Source of the DNA: Enoplolaimus lenunculus
Taxonomy: Eukaryota; Nematoda; Enoplea; Enoplida; Thoracostomopsidae
DNA: 64,000 nucleotides
NCBI GenBank assembly: GCA_030248215.1
Contig: JASANG010001731.1
Coordinates: 1-64,000 of the forward strand
Direction of reading: 5' to 3'
The position numbers and the translations under genes are program-made. This document shows, in pieces, positions 13,501 to 22,424 of this stretch. Each line of letters starts with the position of its first letter. Positions within the stretch are counted from its first letter, which is position 1. The notes under the pieces are model-generated. The model saw only the letters and a program-made list of their open reading frames with translations, did no database searches and was not told the origin of the DNA.

Positions 13501-16500
13501 TCCTATTACAATTGCGATATTTGCGGGACCTTCACGGCTATCGTCAGATGTGGTACAAGCGGCACTTAACCCAAACATAAAATCTGTCCCTCAGCCAGAA
13601 CAAGACGCTCGGGTTGGATTCGCAGCTGAAAATCAATCAAATCTCGAGTGTGACCCGTTTGTTAATATGACCACGTTTTCAATTAATGGTAATGCTTCTA
13701 CTGTGAATAATAATAGTAACAATAATAGTAGTAGTAATAATAATAATAATATAAAGGAAAATAATAATGCTAGTAATAATAAATGCAATCATAATAAAAA
13801 TAACGGCAAAACCTTTTCGGTGAGTCATGTGAAGAAATCAAAAGCGGCAATGGTTGGAAATGTAAAAATTGCAGATATTGGACCAAGTCGTTATGTTAAT
13901 AATAGGAGTGTGGGTGAAAAATCGGCAAGTACAGCATTAACAGGTATGGCACCAAGAAACGGTAATTGGCATCCTGTGCCACCTGCAAAAGAACAAAAAT
14001 TAGTTGGAGAAACTTTCAGTCAACATCGAGCACCAACAACAACCTCACCTTCAAATCGATGGAGCGATAGCGATGACACTACTGAGCCAGGAATATCAGG
14101 TACTCGCCAGTTAACCAATCGGAGAACTCGATTTCGCCTTACGACTAAAGCTGGACTAAGAAACCAGCAAATGGGAGGCCATCAAGAAGTAAACGGAACG
14201 CTCCTTGCTCCGTCCGATTCAGACGATGGAGGAAGTGACAATAATATTAACCGATCAGAACCTTCCACTGCGTCCTTGTATGTTGTTCGACCGAAAGCAC
14301 GGGTTTCGCTTGACGATTGGTTGGATTTTGAATGCGACGATGAAGTCAGTTTTAAAACTTTTGACCATATTTCAGATGTGTTAGCGAGGTGCAAATTCTG
14401 TGAATTAAATAGTGAAAACCTTATGCAGTCGTTAGATATCTTCGATCGAGAAAGCGTGTAGAATTTTATTAATTTTAATTTACTGGTTCAAAAATTTTAA
14501 CTCATGGTCAGTGTTTACTATTAACTGATGAAATACCAGGGTGCAAAGTGGGTCTGGGTTATACCGGAATCGGAACGGCAAATTTATACCGGAATAGTAA
14601 TTGGAATGGAACTAGAAATTGTTGGCTGGCCACAATTTTCAAAAACGTTGCATGAACAAATTGGTGGTGATGTCTGGTACTGTAAACTTATACAACAATC
14701 AATTAATTATTGATAAGTTAAGTCATGTAAGCAATTTAATAGATAAATAATACAAAATTTTTATGCAACATATCACAAGAACTAGGATTAAAATAAAAAT
14801 TTCAAAATTCCGATTCTGATTGATTGTGCAATCGGAATCGGAACTCGTTTTTAATCGGAATTCTAATCGGAATCGGAAATCCGGCTGCACCCTGTGACGT
14901 ACATACGTTTCAAGCGTTTCTTTTTTGATTTTGCATTACTTTTGTACTGCACTTTGGTGCACTTTTTGCAGGTTGCCGCACATGTAATGGTGTTGCGGCA
15001 AAAGATGCACGCTCTTATGTTGCAATTAATGAAAAATCCAAGCAAACCGTGGACAAAAGCTGAAGAGGTAAATTGCTAGGAAAGGGTTGGTTGGAGCGGC
15101 CGATGAAAAAATGTGAAATTAAAATTATGGCTATTCCAAAAATCAAAAACAACGCTTCATGATGCTCTTGTATCTAGCTAATGATTATGACGCTTAATGT
15201 CGCCACAAAGTTTCTTTTATTAAGTTTAAGCTTTGTAGCCGTTTTCAAAATATTCGGGTTCAAAAAGGTTTGAAATGCAATTTAAGTATATACCCGAAAA
15301 AATGTTTTTCGGAAAGATGTAAACTAAACGGATAGCGAAAATAACGGAAACGGAACCGGATAGTGATCGAAATAACCAAAACGTAGACGAAAAACGGATA
15401 TTGAAATATATAAGTATTGAAGATGTTTTATTTTTCTGCCAACACATATTGAGATGGGCAAATATTCAACGGGCCTCCTAAAATTTTAAAGAAAAAATGG
15501 CGGATTCTCCGAAATTTTTACGATATAGGATGAAATTCGTAATTTATTTCACTTTGAGCAATCACAGCATATCTAAAATTAAAATTTGCGAGGCGTATAC
15601 GTGATTTTAAACTAAGTTTAAGCGTAAAAATAACGGGATTTCCGGTATTTTTATAACGGAAACGGATACCGATTTTCACCGGAAACGGAAATCGCTATCC
15701 GGTTACACCCTGAGGGACACAATATTAGTGTTTTCTTTTTTCCGGAAAAATGAAAAAGATTATTTCGGTAATTTTTCTGGCTAAAACACCGTATACAACA
15801 CGAGGAATTCCCGGCGTAAAAATGTGCTTTCACAGAATTAAGAAGAACATTTTTGTCTACTTTCTTGTATCTATTGCATTTCATTGTACGCTGTCGTTCA
15901 AAAATTTTTTGTTTGCTTGAAGTCGTAACCACCTAAAATGTAACGGAGCTGTTTATAGGCGATTGTCGACACAGTTGTCAAGGTGTTATCAGTGGAAGAA
16001 AACCGAATTATAGGTGATATGGCTGGAGTGATAAACAGTGAACGCAAAGATCAAACTCAGGTGCCGCCTTCCGTGTTGATGTCGTCTGAATTGCCGGTCA
16101 TCGCATCGACGTCAACAACGTCGTTTGGTGGGGAACGCCATTCGATGACAAATGCTTCAACAACCCTGGATGGTTATGGCGATTATCGAGCTTTGTTGTC
16201 GCAGATAAATGGTGATAGCGATGGTAGTTGTTGTAATAGTAATAATGATATTAAAAGTAATAATAATCATAATGGTAATAGTAACAGTGTAAGAACTGAT
16301 TTTGATAACAACGATAAGCAAAATAGCAGTAAAAACAAGAATAATGCTTCTCATTCCGTAAATCATGATTATGGTAATGTTGGTGTGTTACGAATTAACA
16401 CTTGCGGTGAACCGATCTGGCAGGATCAATTTGCGGGAAGCCATTTGTCGGCATCTGTTCAACAACCAAACCTGCGCTCATGGTTGGAAGATCCGATCCT

Positions 16501-17251
16501 AGGTATGGGGGCAATTTCGAAACTGGAAACGAGTCCCCCAGGGGGATACCCGGGTGCTAGTGTTTCAGGTGAGTGTAATAGGATACTTGAAAATGGTTGG
16601 AGCTTGGGTGCATGCGCAAAGGGAGCAGCAGGATGTTCTGGCACAACGCATGGAAGGACGAAAGAAAGCAGAAGGGGCCGTGAGAAAAGGCAATTTGGAT
16701 TGTATAGAAATGCAGCAGAGACCGCAATGGATGATCGTGTGTCCGCTGACGATTTTGACGAGTCTACCTCAGAGCATGCTTCGGTTACCAGATTAGGGGG
16801 TCTTGACGTTTGTCGTACGGGTGGCGTGTATCACGTCCCACCTGAAATGGAACAAGGAAGGTTTGTGATGCCTGGAGAAAATTTAGGGATCGTTGGTAAA
16901 AACGATGCTATTGTACCAAGTCCGCGAAACAGGAACGATTTAGAGCTTCATGAATACTTAGGGGTGGCTCTAGAAAGTTGCAAAGAAAGGGGGTTGCGGG
17001 ATAACGACCAAAGATTTAGATTGGGAATACGCCATCAGTATGGCGAACCACTGTCACCGTCTTTGCTGGCTCAAAGCAGGCCTTTTATGCCAGCCCGCGC
17101 CACTGGCATGAACCATAGTAGTAGTTTTCATGCGGCACCTAATGGGTTTACTGCAAGGACGGCGAGTCCCGGTTGTAATGAGCTGTTTCGGACGCCTGGA
17201 TTTACACCTTCTGTCTCTGTGTTTCCTAGACCGTGGACTCCTTATATGTAA
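115..17251 (+). CDS. YTHDC2-like: YTHDC2/Bgcn-like DEAH-box RNA helicase, 26 exons
   Basis: Predicted 3'-5' RNA helicase of the YTHDC2/Bgcn group; by family knowledge it binds germline mRNAs with partner proteins to drive meiotic entry. Exons: 115-205, 746-836, 1359-1558, 1859-1980, 2437-2529, 2964-3130, 3494-3596, 5921-6077, 6423-6477, 6843-6898, 7392-7682, 7958-8159, 8557-8690, 8938-9031, 9330-9417, 9595-9675, 10037-10119, 10439-10544, 10792-10911, 11375-11540, 11801-12002, 12202-12423, 12940-13099, 13478-14344, 14972-15067, 15959-17251. Every junction is GT..AG, phases match throughout, and the total is 5340 nt (1779 aa). The start at 115 follows an in-frame TAA at 88-90. Order: R3H, RecA1, ankyrin insertion, RecA2, HA2, OB region, Asn-rich insertion, conserved tail. 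Longer than human YTHDC2 (about 1430 aa) because of low-complexity segments, yet without a visible YTH domain. Single splice sites, mainly the last exon end, could be off by a few bases. Confidence 0.92.
1859..6477 (+). other. Helicase RecA1 exons 4-9 (motifs I-III)
   Basis: Exons 4-9 encode the first RecA-like domain. Walker A is GETGSGKT (about residues 190-197), motif Ia [17 protein letters not shown], Ib TNGVLLR, Walker B DEVH (290-293, split from the preceding exon by the 2.3 kb intron 3597-5920), and motif III SAN (322-324). Most DEAH proteins have SAT at motif III and vertebrate YTHDC2 has SAA, so the Asn is unusual but fits a family that varies here. The lysine, threonine, aspartate and glutamate needed for ATP binding and hydrolysis are all present, so I infer an active ATPase. 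Exon 4 is best ended at 1980 (GTTAGT donor), because that gives the same spacing to Walker A as in vertebrate YTHDC2. Confidence 0.9.
3597..5920 (+). other. Long intron 7 with degenerate repeats
   Basis: A 2324-nt intron inside the RecA1 coding region, far longer than most introns of this gene (about 180-550 nt). It contains TTCCGGTTCCTG-type degenerate tracts (about 4075-4400), an AT-rich palindromic stretch near 4800-4875, and short open frames (5229-5459, 5435-5704) without recognisable similarity. I read it as an intron expanded by old insertions rather than as holding a nested gene. Confidence 0.6.
7392..8159 (+). other. Ankyrin-repeat insertion between the RecA domains (exons 11-12)
   Basis: Exon 11 (7392-7682) and exon 12 (7958-8159) cover about residues 379-543. 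Exon 12 reads [41 protein letters not shown], a clear ankyrin helix-turn-helix pattern. Ankyrin repeats placed between RecA1 and RecA2 are the diagnostic architecture of YTHDC2 and separate it from DHX29, DHX36 and DHX57. In human YTHDC2 this region mediates protein contact (XRN1 has been reported). Exon 11 encodes a helical spacer with an acidic and Ser/Thr-rich start. The intron between them (7683-7957) is open in one frame upstream of the acceptor, which can make exon 12 look longer than it is. Confidence 0.88.
8938..10544 (+). other. Helicase RecA2 exons 14-18 (motifs IV-VI)
   Basis: Exon 14 gives [17 protein letters not shown] (motif IV). Exon 15 gives [21 protein letters not shown] up to VRKI. 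Exon 16 gives [23 protein letters not shown] (motif [11 protein letters not shown], from about residue 652). Exon 17 ends [13 protein letters not shown], and exon 18 opens [18 protein letters not shown], so motif VI QRKGRAGR (about 699-706) spans the intron 10120-10438. The R finger positions are kept. Exon 17 is only 83 nt and is confirmed by phase (ends with two bases, CG, completed by C of exon 18). Confidence 0.9.
10792..13099 (+). other. HA2 and OB-fold exons 19-23
   Basis: Exon 19 reads [26 protein letters not shown]. Exon 20 reads [35 protein letters not shown]. Exon 21 carries [22 protein letters not shown]. Exon 22 carries [20 protein letters not shown]. Exon 23 carries [18 protein letters not shown]. 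These are the winged-helix/ratchet (HA2) and OB-fold parts of DEAH helicases that guide RNA through the core. Alignment to the family has few gaps. Intron 22 (12424-12939) includes half of a MITE-like sequence. Confidence 0.88.
12440..12560 (+). repeat. Intronic partial copy of a GCGCTATA/CGGCGCC inverted-repeat family
   Basis: GCACTATACTATCAAAA followed by CGGCGCCTTCCGTCACCG resembles one arm of the inverted repeat at 29037-29192. It lies in intron 22. Only one arm is recognisable; the edges are approximate. Confidence 0.45.
13478..14344 (+). other. Exon 24: OB-fold end plus Asn-rich insertion
   Basis: Starts [21 protein letters not shown], the end of the OB region, and ends [12 protein letters not shown], matching the LDEWLHF segment of YTHDC2. 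Between them is a lineage-specific stretch with an AAT/AAC trinucleotide run (about 13690-13810) encoding runs of Asn and Ser, followed by a Ser/Thr-rich, probably disordered segment. The frame stays open to TAG at 14459-14461, but splicing from 14344 (donor GTCAGT) to 14972 rejoins the conserved helix at the same spacing as in vertebrates. Reading through would lose that conserved tail. Confidence 0.85.
14537..14894. mobile_element. hAT-like MITE in intron 24
   Basis: Begins CAGGGTGCAA and ends CTGCACCCTG, a terminal inverted repeat of the CAGGG type known from hAT elements. It is flanked by TGAAATAC (14529-14536) and TGACGTAC (14895-14902), an 8-bp direct repeat with 6 of 8 bases equal, the target-duplication length expected for hAT. 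The 358-bp interior is made of degenerate AATCGGAATCGG repeats and has no transposase. The 186-nt open frame starting at 14528 lies within it and is not a gene. Confidence 0.6.
14972..17251 (+). other. Exons 25-26: conserved C-terminal helix and disordered tail
   Basis: Exon 25 (14972-15067) encodes [19 protein letters not shown] up to WTKAEE, and exon 26 opens [14 protein letters not shown]; both match the segment that precedes the YTH domain in YTHDC2. Exon 26 then runs 430 residues through a Ser/Asn-rich tract (about 16230-16370) and a low-complexity tail to TAA at 17249-17251. No aromatic-cage YTH sequence follows. The final codons overlap a good donor (AT|GTAAGC at 17247), so a further downstream exon is possible, though I found none. 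Confidence 0.8.
15270..15715. repeat. Degenerate CGGAAACGGA repeat element in intron 25
   Basis: Intron 25 (15068-15958) contains repeated ACGGAAACGGATA and CCGGAAACGG units ending in GTTACACCCTG at about 15711. The end resembles that of the hAT-like MITE in intron 24. The left end is not recognisable, so this is probably a truncated relative. Confidence 0.4.
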
Positions 17252-17880
17252 GCTTAAAACCGAAATTCAGCAAAATTGTAATTCTTCTACATAAGTGCTT
17301 GCATCCTGAAATGTGTATTGAAAGTAATTGCCAGTTAGTGATAGGTCTTGTAATGGTCGAACCAGTTGATGAGAGTGCTACTAATTTCGTCTCAGTGTGG
17401 GTAGTTAATTTGCCTTACTTTTGCGAAATTATTCAGTTTATCAACTGCCGCTGTTCGCTTTGAAATTCACTTTTTCTGCAAATTTTAAAATTTTCGGCTA
17501 TTGTAGTTCTTATGTTTGAAACCTATTACTAAGTGGTGATGAATGTTATTGTTATTTGAGAACACGGATTGTAGTAAAATTCATGACGCGTTTGTACCAT
17601 ACTTCGAGGTTAATTCTTACATTTTAGTATGTTCTATAGTGAATAGTATATAAACAGTACCGTATAGTACATATATAGCGTTATTAATGTTGCATACATA
17701 GCACTACACCGCGATAGTTTCTTAATTTCATGTTTCTCTTGCTATTACGGGCGGCGAAATGCAAACAATACCGGAGCATGCAAAAATTTCCCCGGTAGAG
17801 AATATGCGTCAGAGTGCAAACCGAGTTTTGGTTCTGAATTTAATTTGCGCTTAGTCAGATTATAAAATAAAAAGTTTATC
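17252..17880 (+). promoter_or_regulatory. Putative 3' UTR with AATAAA signal
   Basis: The stop codon is followed by about 600 nt of AT-rich DNA; AATAAA at 17866-17871 is the first canonical polyadenylation hexamer noticed. A GT-rich stretch follows within 30 nt. The transcript end is inferred, not shown. Confidence 0.45.
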
Positions 17881-20387
17881 AATATCAGTTAGTCTTTTTG
17901 TTTCTGAGCGTTATATACAGTTGAAAACTGTTTAGAATATTTTAGTTGTTTGATTGAAATAAGGTTACAACGTTTTTCGCTTGTCGAAATCCAACAAATT
18001 AGAAAATGTTGATTCCTGAGCCATATATTCATAGTTTTTTGTAGATTTTAATGAGGTGTCGTACCTTGGTTTATAGTGGGCCACTTTTTAGATAAGACAA
18101 AAATATACTACCAGTATGCCAGAGGTGTAGCCAGATTTTTACTTCTGGATGGTACAACATCGAGTAAAATTTTTTGATCTCTAGAATCCATGTTATTATA
18201 AAGACTGTTCAAAAGAAAATTGGGGAGAGGATATATCCTTTTTATCCCGCCCGTTTTGTTTGCAGTACAACGAAGGATGGATTCCGGAGGTTAAAAACAA
18301 ATTTTTATCTCTAGCATGTTTTACCTAATTGGTCGCGAATTTAAATTTTTTTAACGAGGACTTCGAATTCGAAAGTCGCCGAGCACGTCTATGTCTGTAA
18401 TTTGGGTAACGCCTTATATTAAGTATTGTTTGTATTTATTATATAATTTGGCTTGTATTTCAAAAGTATGTTTTGTAAAATTGTAATTTTTTAGGTTTCA
18501 CGTCTGTGAATCATGGCAGTAATGATATGAAACTATTAAAATAGGGGCGTTTTTCTGATTTTTTTGGCGTTTTCGTGACTGGAAATGGGAAAAATCGGTG
18601 AGAAATGACCAAATTAGCTGTTCAGTTTATTTATTTCCAGTTGTCGCAGGGCTCGTATATTCTTCGTTGTGAATAGCTAATGTCAGGTTTATATAGGCTT
18701 ATTTTTGCAAAAAATTTTAATAAAAAAACTAAGCTGAACATCAAATATTTGAATTGTCGTCGGAGTCTGAAATAAATTCTTCGCAATATTTGAAAAATAC
18801 GTTGTTATACATTCAGCTCCGGCAGAAAACCAACCTTTGACCCGGGCTCTTGTTGGATTTTTGGCGGCGGTTGCGGTAACTTTTGTAAAATTGTCACTTA
18901 TCAGTTGGTTTGTTTTAAAAGTTGTGTCGTTCAGTTCTCTGGTTTGTGTGTGACAATGTTGAAATTATGGTTGCTAAAATTAGTCCACAATGCTCAAAGC
19001 GGAAGTGCTGAAAACACTACAGATTTTTTTCTACAAATCACAATTTCGATACATTTTAAATCGTCTAGCCCAGATAGTAAGTTGTAGGTATTTCGTGCGG
19101 CTATGTAACGTAGAATTATCAATTGATTAAGTTTGTTGCGCATTCTATTAGACAGTCCGGGGATCGACTCCACCTGCGGGAAATGGTTTGCGCCTAATTT
19201 TTTAGTTGACTGTTGCGATTTGCTAAATTGTATGCGCCAGGTTTTTAGTGGTTTTGGCCCATGTAAAGATAAGATGCGGAACGTTTTTCTGTAGGACTAG
19301 AATAGAGTACTGACCGCAGCAGCAAATCGACATTCGGATCCGGCAGAATTGTTGCCGGAGGTTCCGGCAATATCGGTAGTGAAATTTTGCGCATATAGTT
19401 TTAAAAAATATATTTGTTTGGTACATTTCCTTTAATTTTTGGTAAAACTTTGACGAAAATATTAACGAGATTTTATAAAAAAATAGATGTAAACCGAAAA
19501 GCTTTCACAACCTTTATAGATATTTGCTAAAATTAGCAGATTAAGCAGAAGTACCTAACTTCGCCTCACTTCCGCTTTACCTTTGGCGCTGATAAAGTTT
19601 GCTGACCTCCAGCTCCGCTGTTTTTCACCTCCGGTTACACCCCGCTAAACTAATGGTTCTTGTTAAACGCATACTTTCAGCTTTCGAACTTCTGTAAGTA
19701 ACATTTTGTCTTATATTGTTATACGAGCGCATATGTTATGACCGACTATGCATAAAACAGTTCCCAAACAAGAGCATTTTAAGCATCGCGGATGTATGAT
19801 CATTTCTTGCTAATGCCAGTAAAATATCAAATTATTTTCACCTGGTATATCTAAATTTTGAATATAACATCAAAAACCTGTAAATGAAGATCGGAGGAAT
19901 GTTTCTTGAATTGGTTATAACTCGACATTTTATTAATACAATGTAAATATAGTGCATAAAAATAGATAACTTTTACGGCATCTCTAGTGCAAAAACCATG
20001 TAATATCCAATATTTTCATTATAGATGAAATCGAATGTGAAAAATATTTGGATATGTATTTGAAAAGCTATACATCCCGATTCGTATATATTCCCGAAAT
20101 TTCTATGCAACAAAGGTTTTACAATAAATTTGCTAATTTTTTACCGAAACCTTCAGTTTGGGCTGTATCTTACTATTAAGTAAAAATATAACTCAAGAAC
20201 CAGACGTTGGAACGTAGTAAGCATCTTACAATTCGGTTTGCAGATTTGTGTCAAATATAAATGTTTGAAATCTCTAAAGATAATTTCTTGCACCCTGAAC
20301 AGGCACCCGACCACCAAGAACTGATATATTGCAACATTCGAATATCGGCACGAAATAACTTGGGCAAGCTATAAGAAACCAGAATAC
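17881..20387. other. Gene-free AT-rich stretch with GGTTCCGGCA-type debris
   Basis: No supportable gene. Near 19320-19385 there is a short GCCGGAGGTTCCGGCAA palindromic tract, and at about 19590-19650 CCTCCGGTTACACCCCG, both related to the GGAGCC-rich elements at 47.6 and 52.8 kb. The rest shows nothing I recognise. Confidence 0.5.
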
Positions 20388-20625
20388 TGTAGTGACCCGA
20401 ATAAGAGAGGGACTTATATTTATTTGGCTTTTCCATAGGCTACCCTCCAGTTAAATTCGGTAACGGACTGTTATTTATTATTGTCTTGCCCTCCGCCGCC
20501 TTCGTTACTAATATATTCGGTACATCCGCTAAATTAAACGTTTGTCTTGTATCCAAAGCTTGGGCGATTGTGCAAAGTTATACTAAAGGAATGTACATTC
20601 AAAACTTAAGTTTGTTTTAAAGGTT
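20388..20625 (+). mobile_element. CTGTAGTGACCCG element, left part
   Basis: Starts TACTGTAGTGACCCGAATAA and continues through GGTAACGGACTGTTATTTAT and GGAATGTACATTCAAAACTT. The order matches the longer copy at 35192-35566 and the reverse copy at 22691-22951. The right end is missing here; a right-arm-like segment lies inverted at about 20737-20855. Confidence 0.65.
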
Positions 20626-20636
20626 AGAACCCAACT

Positions 20637-20909
20637 TTATTTAGTCCTGGAGTAATTTATGCACTACAATTAGGGATAAATGATATTTATGGACTATATG
20701 GTTGTGGGACTCTATCAGCTTTTACGGACTCTTATGGATACTGTAGTCACCCGAATAAGAGGCGGTCCCCATTTTGAGTCTCAATCAATAGGAGTCCTTA
20801 TCCCTAATAAGAGCCCGTACGCGGATAGAGTCTAAATTCTAATTGAAGTCCATGAAGGTTAGCTAGTCCTAATTGTAGTGCATAAAAATGACTCCAGGAC
20901 CAAATAAAA
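20637..20909. mobile_element. Hairpin MITE, TIR TTTAGTCCTGGAGT
   Basis: The left arm TTTAGTCCTGGAGTAATTTA plus TGCACTACAATTAGG (to about 20674) is repeated in inverse at 20867-20909. The interior includes an inverted right-arm copy of the CTGTAGTGACCCG family (20737-20855), so one element probably sits in or was captured by the other. No coding capacity. Confidence 0.65.
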
Positions 20910-20954
20910 TTGAATTCGAATCTTTAACCCTTTCACTCTAGACTATACTGTGAG

Positions 20955-22149
20955 AAGTTCGTGATTTTGCCTTAAGCCGGTATCCTGTATCGCCTGTTAT
21001 GTTCTTTCCTCGATGTATGCGTATCGCTCTGATTTAGTAAAACGCGGCCGGTAAATGTTTATTATAAATCCCCAACCCGAAACCCGTATGACACAAAATA
21101 CCCAATATTAAGGCCAGCAAATTACAGGTTATGCAATTTAACTGGTAACCCGAGCCGGAATCCTTAAAGCCGACGTCTGAATCTGATTTAATCCAGCCAC
21201 TGGCTTTACCGTACCCAATACTTTTGTTGTTTTCCAGAATCCGTGCAATCCTAACCCCGTTAGAATTACACCCCGTAAAACCGTGTACTCTAACCCCGTT
21301 AGAGTTACACCAAATTTCCGACCAATCTAACCCCGTTAGATTTGGCCAAGCCGTCGTAGAATAATAAATCTAACCCCGTTAGATTTATTAGACTACCTTT
21401 TCCCAAGTTCCCTTTTATACCCCAAGTTCCGTTAGCACATGACACCAGTATCCGATACTGGGTAAATTCTGCGCCCTGCGCAACGCCGATTATACCAATA
21501 TTCCGTAGTTTCCTTCACATACTTACGCCACCGTGACAATCTTAAATTAATTCAACTCAACCTTACTTACTAAAGACTTCCGCTTTCAACGCAAAACCAA
21601 AACTCAAGAAACAACGTACGAATCTGTTCACAACCAGCCAAAAAGATAAGCAACCGAGTTCACTAATTCCAAAACCAAGACTGATTCCGGTCCTGGCTAC
21701 CCATATCGGCATCTCGACCTCATTTGCATTTTCGCCGACACCCACAATTGGGTGTCCGCAATGCGGTTGAGGTCCAGAGCCACACATCCGGTACCACAAC
21801 AACAACAACTATAATGCCGGAGACACACACAATACCAGAGCACCATGTTGGTGCTGACATAGCCTAGCTATGTCCTTATCCGCAAATCCAGCCAACTCTG
21901 AATACAACAATATTCAACGAGTACTAAATGGCCACGCAGGGCCCCAGGTAAGTTACATTGCGGACACAGCCGCCATAGCATAGTTTTACCAATTTCTACG
22001 CCTTGTAGCAACGCCTAAGCCTAACTTAAGTTCTAAGAGAGACTAGGTGGAGCCAGGGACTCCCTTAAGATGTGGTTTTGATATAGGGTTTTATTTTTAG
22101 TTTTAGTTTTTAGTTTGAAATAGGTTTAAGTGTGGCATAGCCACCTACA
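20955..22149. mobile_element. 1.2 kb unclassified insertion in a SINE-like unit
   Basis: Flanked by TATACTGTGAG (20944-20954) and TATACTATGAG (22150-22160), an 11-bp direct repeat with one mismatch that occurs once in the neighbouring uninterrupted copy. The segment is richer in G+C than its surroundings. It contains the hairpin series at 21251-21390, and a T-rich run TTTTATTTTTAGTTTTAG near its right end. No open frame of note and no known protein motif. A variable-length target duplication plus the T/A-rich end could fit a decayed non-LTR element, but I cannot classify it. Confidence 0.5.
21251..21390. repeat. Series of hairpins with a shared CCC loop and differing arms
   Basis: Four perfect stems share the core TAAC-CCC-GTTA: 21251-21263 (5-bp stem), 21287-21305 (8 bp), 21324-21342 (8 bp), 21362-21390 (13 bp, TAATAAATCTAAC pairing with GTTAGATTTATTA). 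Beyond the shared CTAAC/GTTAG core the arms differ between copies, yet pair within each copy. A weaker fifth (TTAC..GTAA) lies at about 21265-21277. Confidence 0.75.
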
Positions 22150-22424
22150 TATACTATGAGCAACTAATTACAATAGTGCACTTACGAACAATACACACTG
22201 CGAGCAGTGTTTAACATTTATAACATATATGCGCAGTGCAAAATCTCCACAAGACGTGAGAGCCTACTCGGGCTCTAGCGTCACGCTGCTATAGCTCAGT
22301 GGTCATCGTAAACGCCTCCAACTGTGAGACTGGGGTCGAATCTTGCCTTGAAATTACATCTTTTATGAAATTGAAAATATTCATGAGACAAAGGGTTAAT
22401 GAAAAAAGTCTTGCTTAGTATCTA

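Larger units (their letters stand above)
20927..22399 (+). repeat. tRNA-derived SINE-like unit, interrupted
   Basis: The head TAACCCTTTCACTCTAGACT lies at 20926-20945, and the body with the tRNA-like segment (22288-22350, TAGCTCAGTGGTC as box A and GGGGTCGAATC as box B) ends at AAAGGGTTAA (22390-22399). Head and body are separated by about 1.2 kb of foreign sequence. The intact copy at 22425-22690 shows what the uninterrupted unit looks like. Confidence 0.6.

Noticed and set aside
14345-14461. Continuation of exon 24 as the true C-terminus
   Set aside because: The added residues match nothing in the family, while splicing at 14344 restores the conserved helix one-for-one.
14528-14713. Small plus-strand frame as a gene
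   Set aside because: It lies within a CAGGG-ended MITE made of CGGAAT repeats.
16157-16366. Minus-strand Ile/Thr-rich frame
   Set aside because: It is the antisense of the Asn/Ser trinucleotide run in exon 26.
17233-17463. Open frame overlapping the end of the helicase as a possible YTH-bearing continuation
   Set aside because: It has no YTH residues (no tryptophan cage pattern or WSTT..NE motif) and is in a different frame from exon 26.
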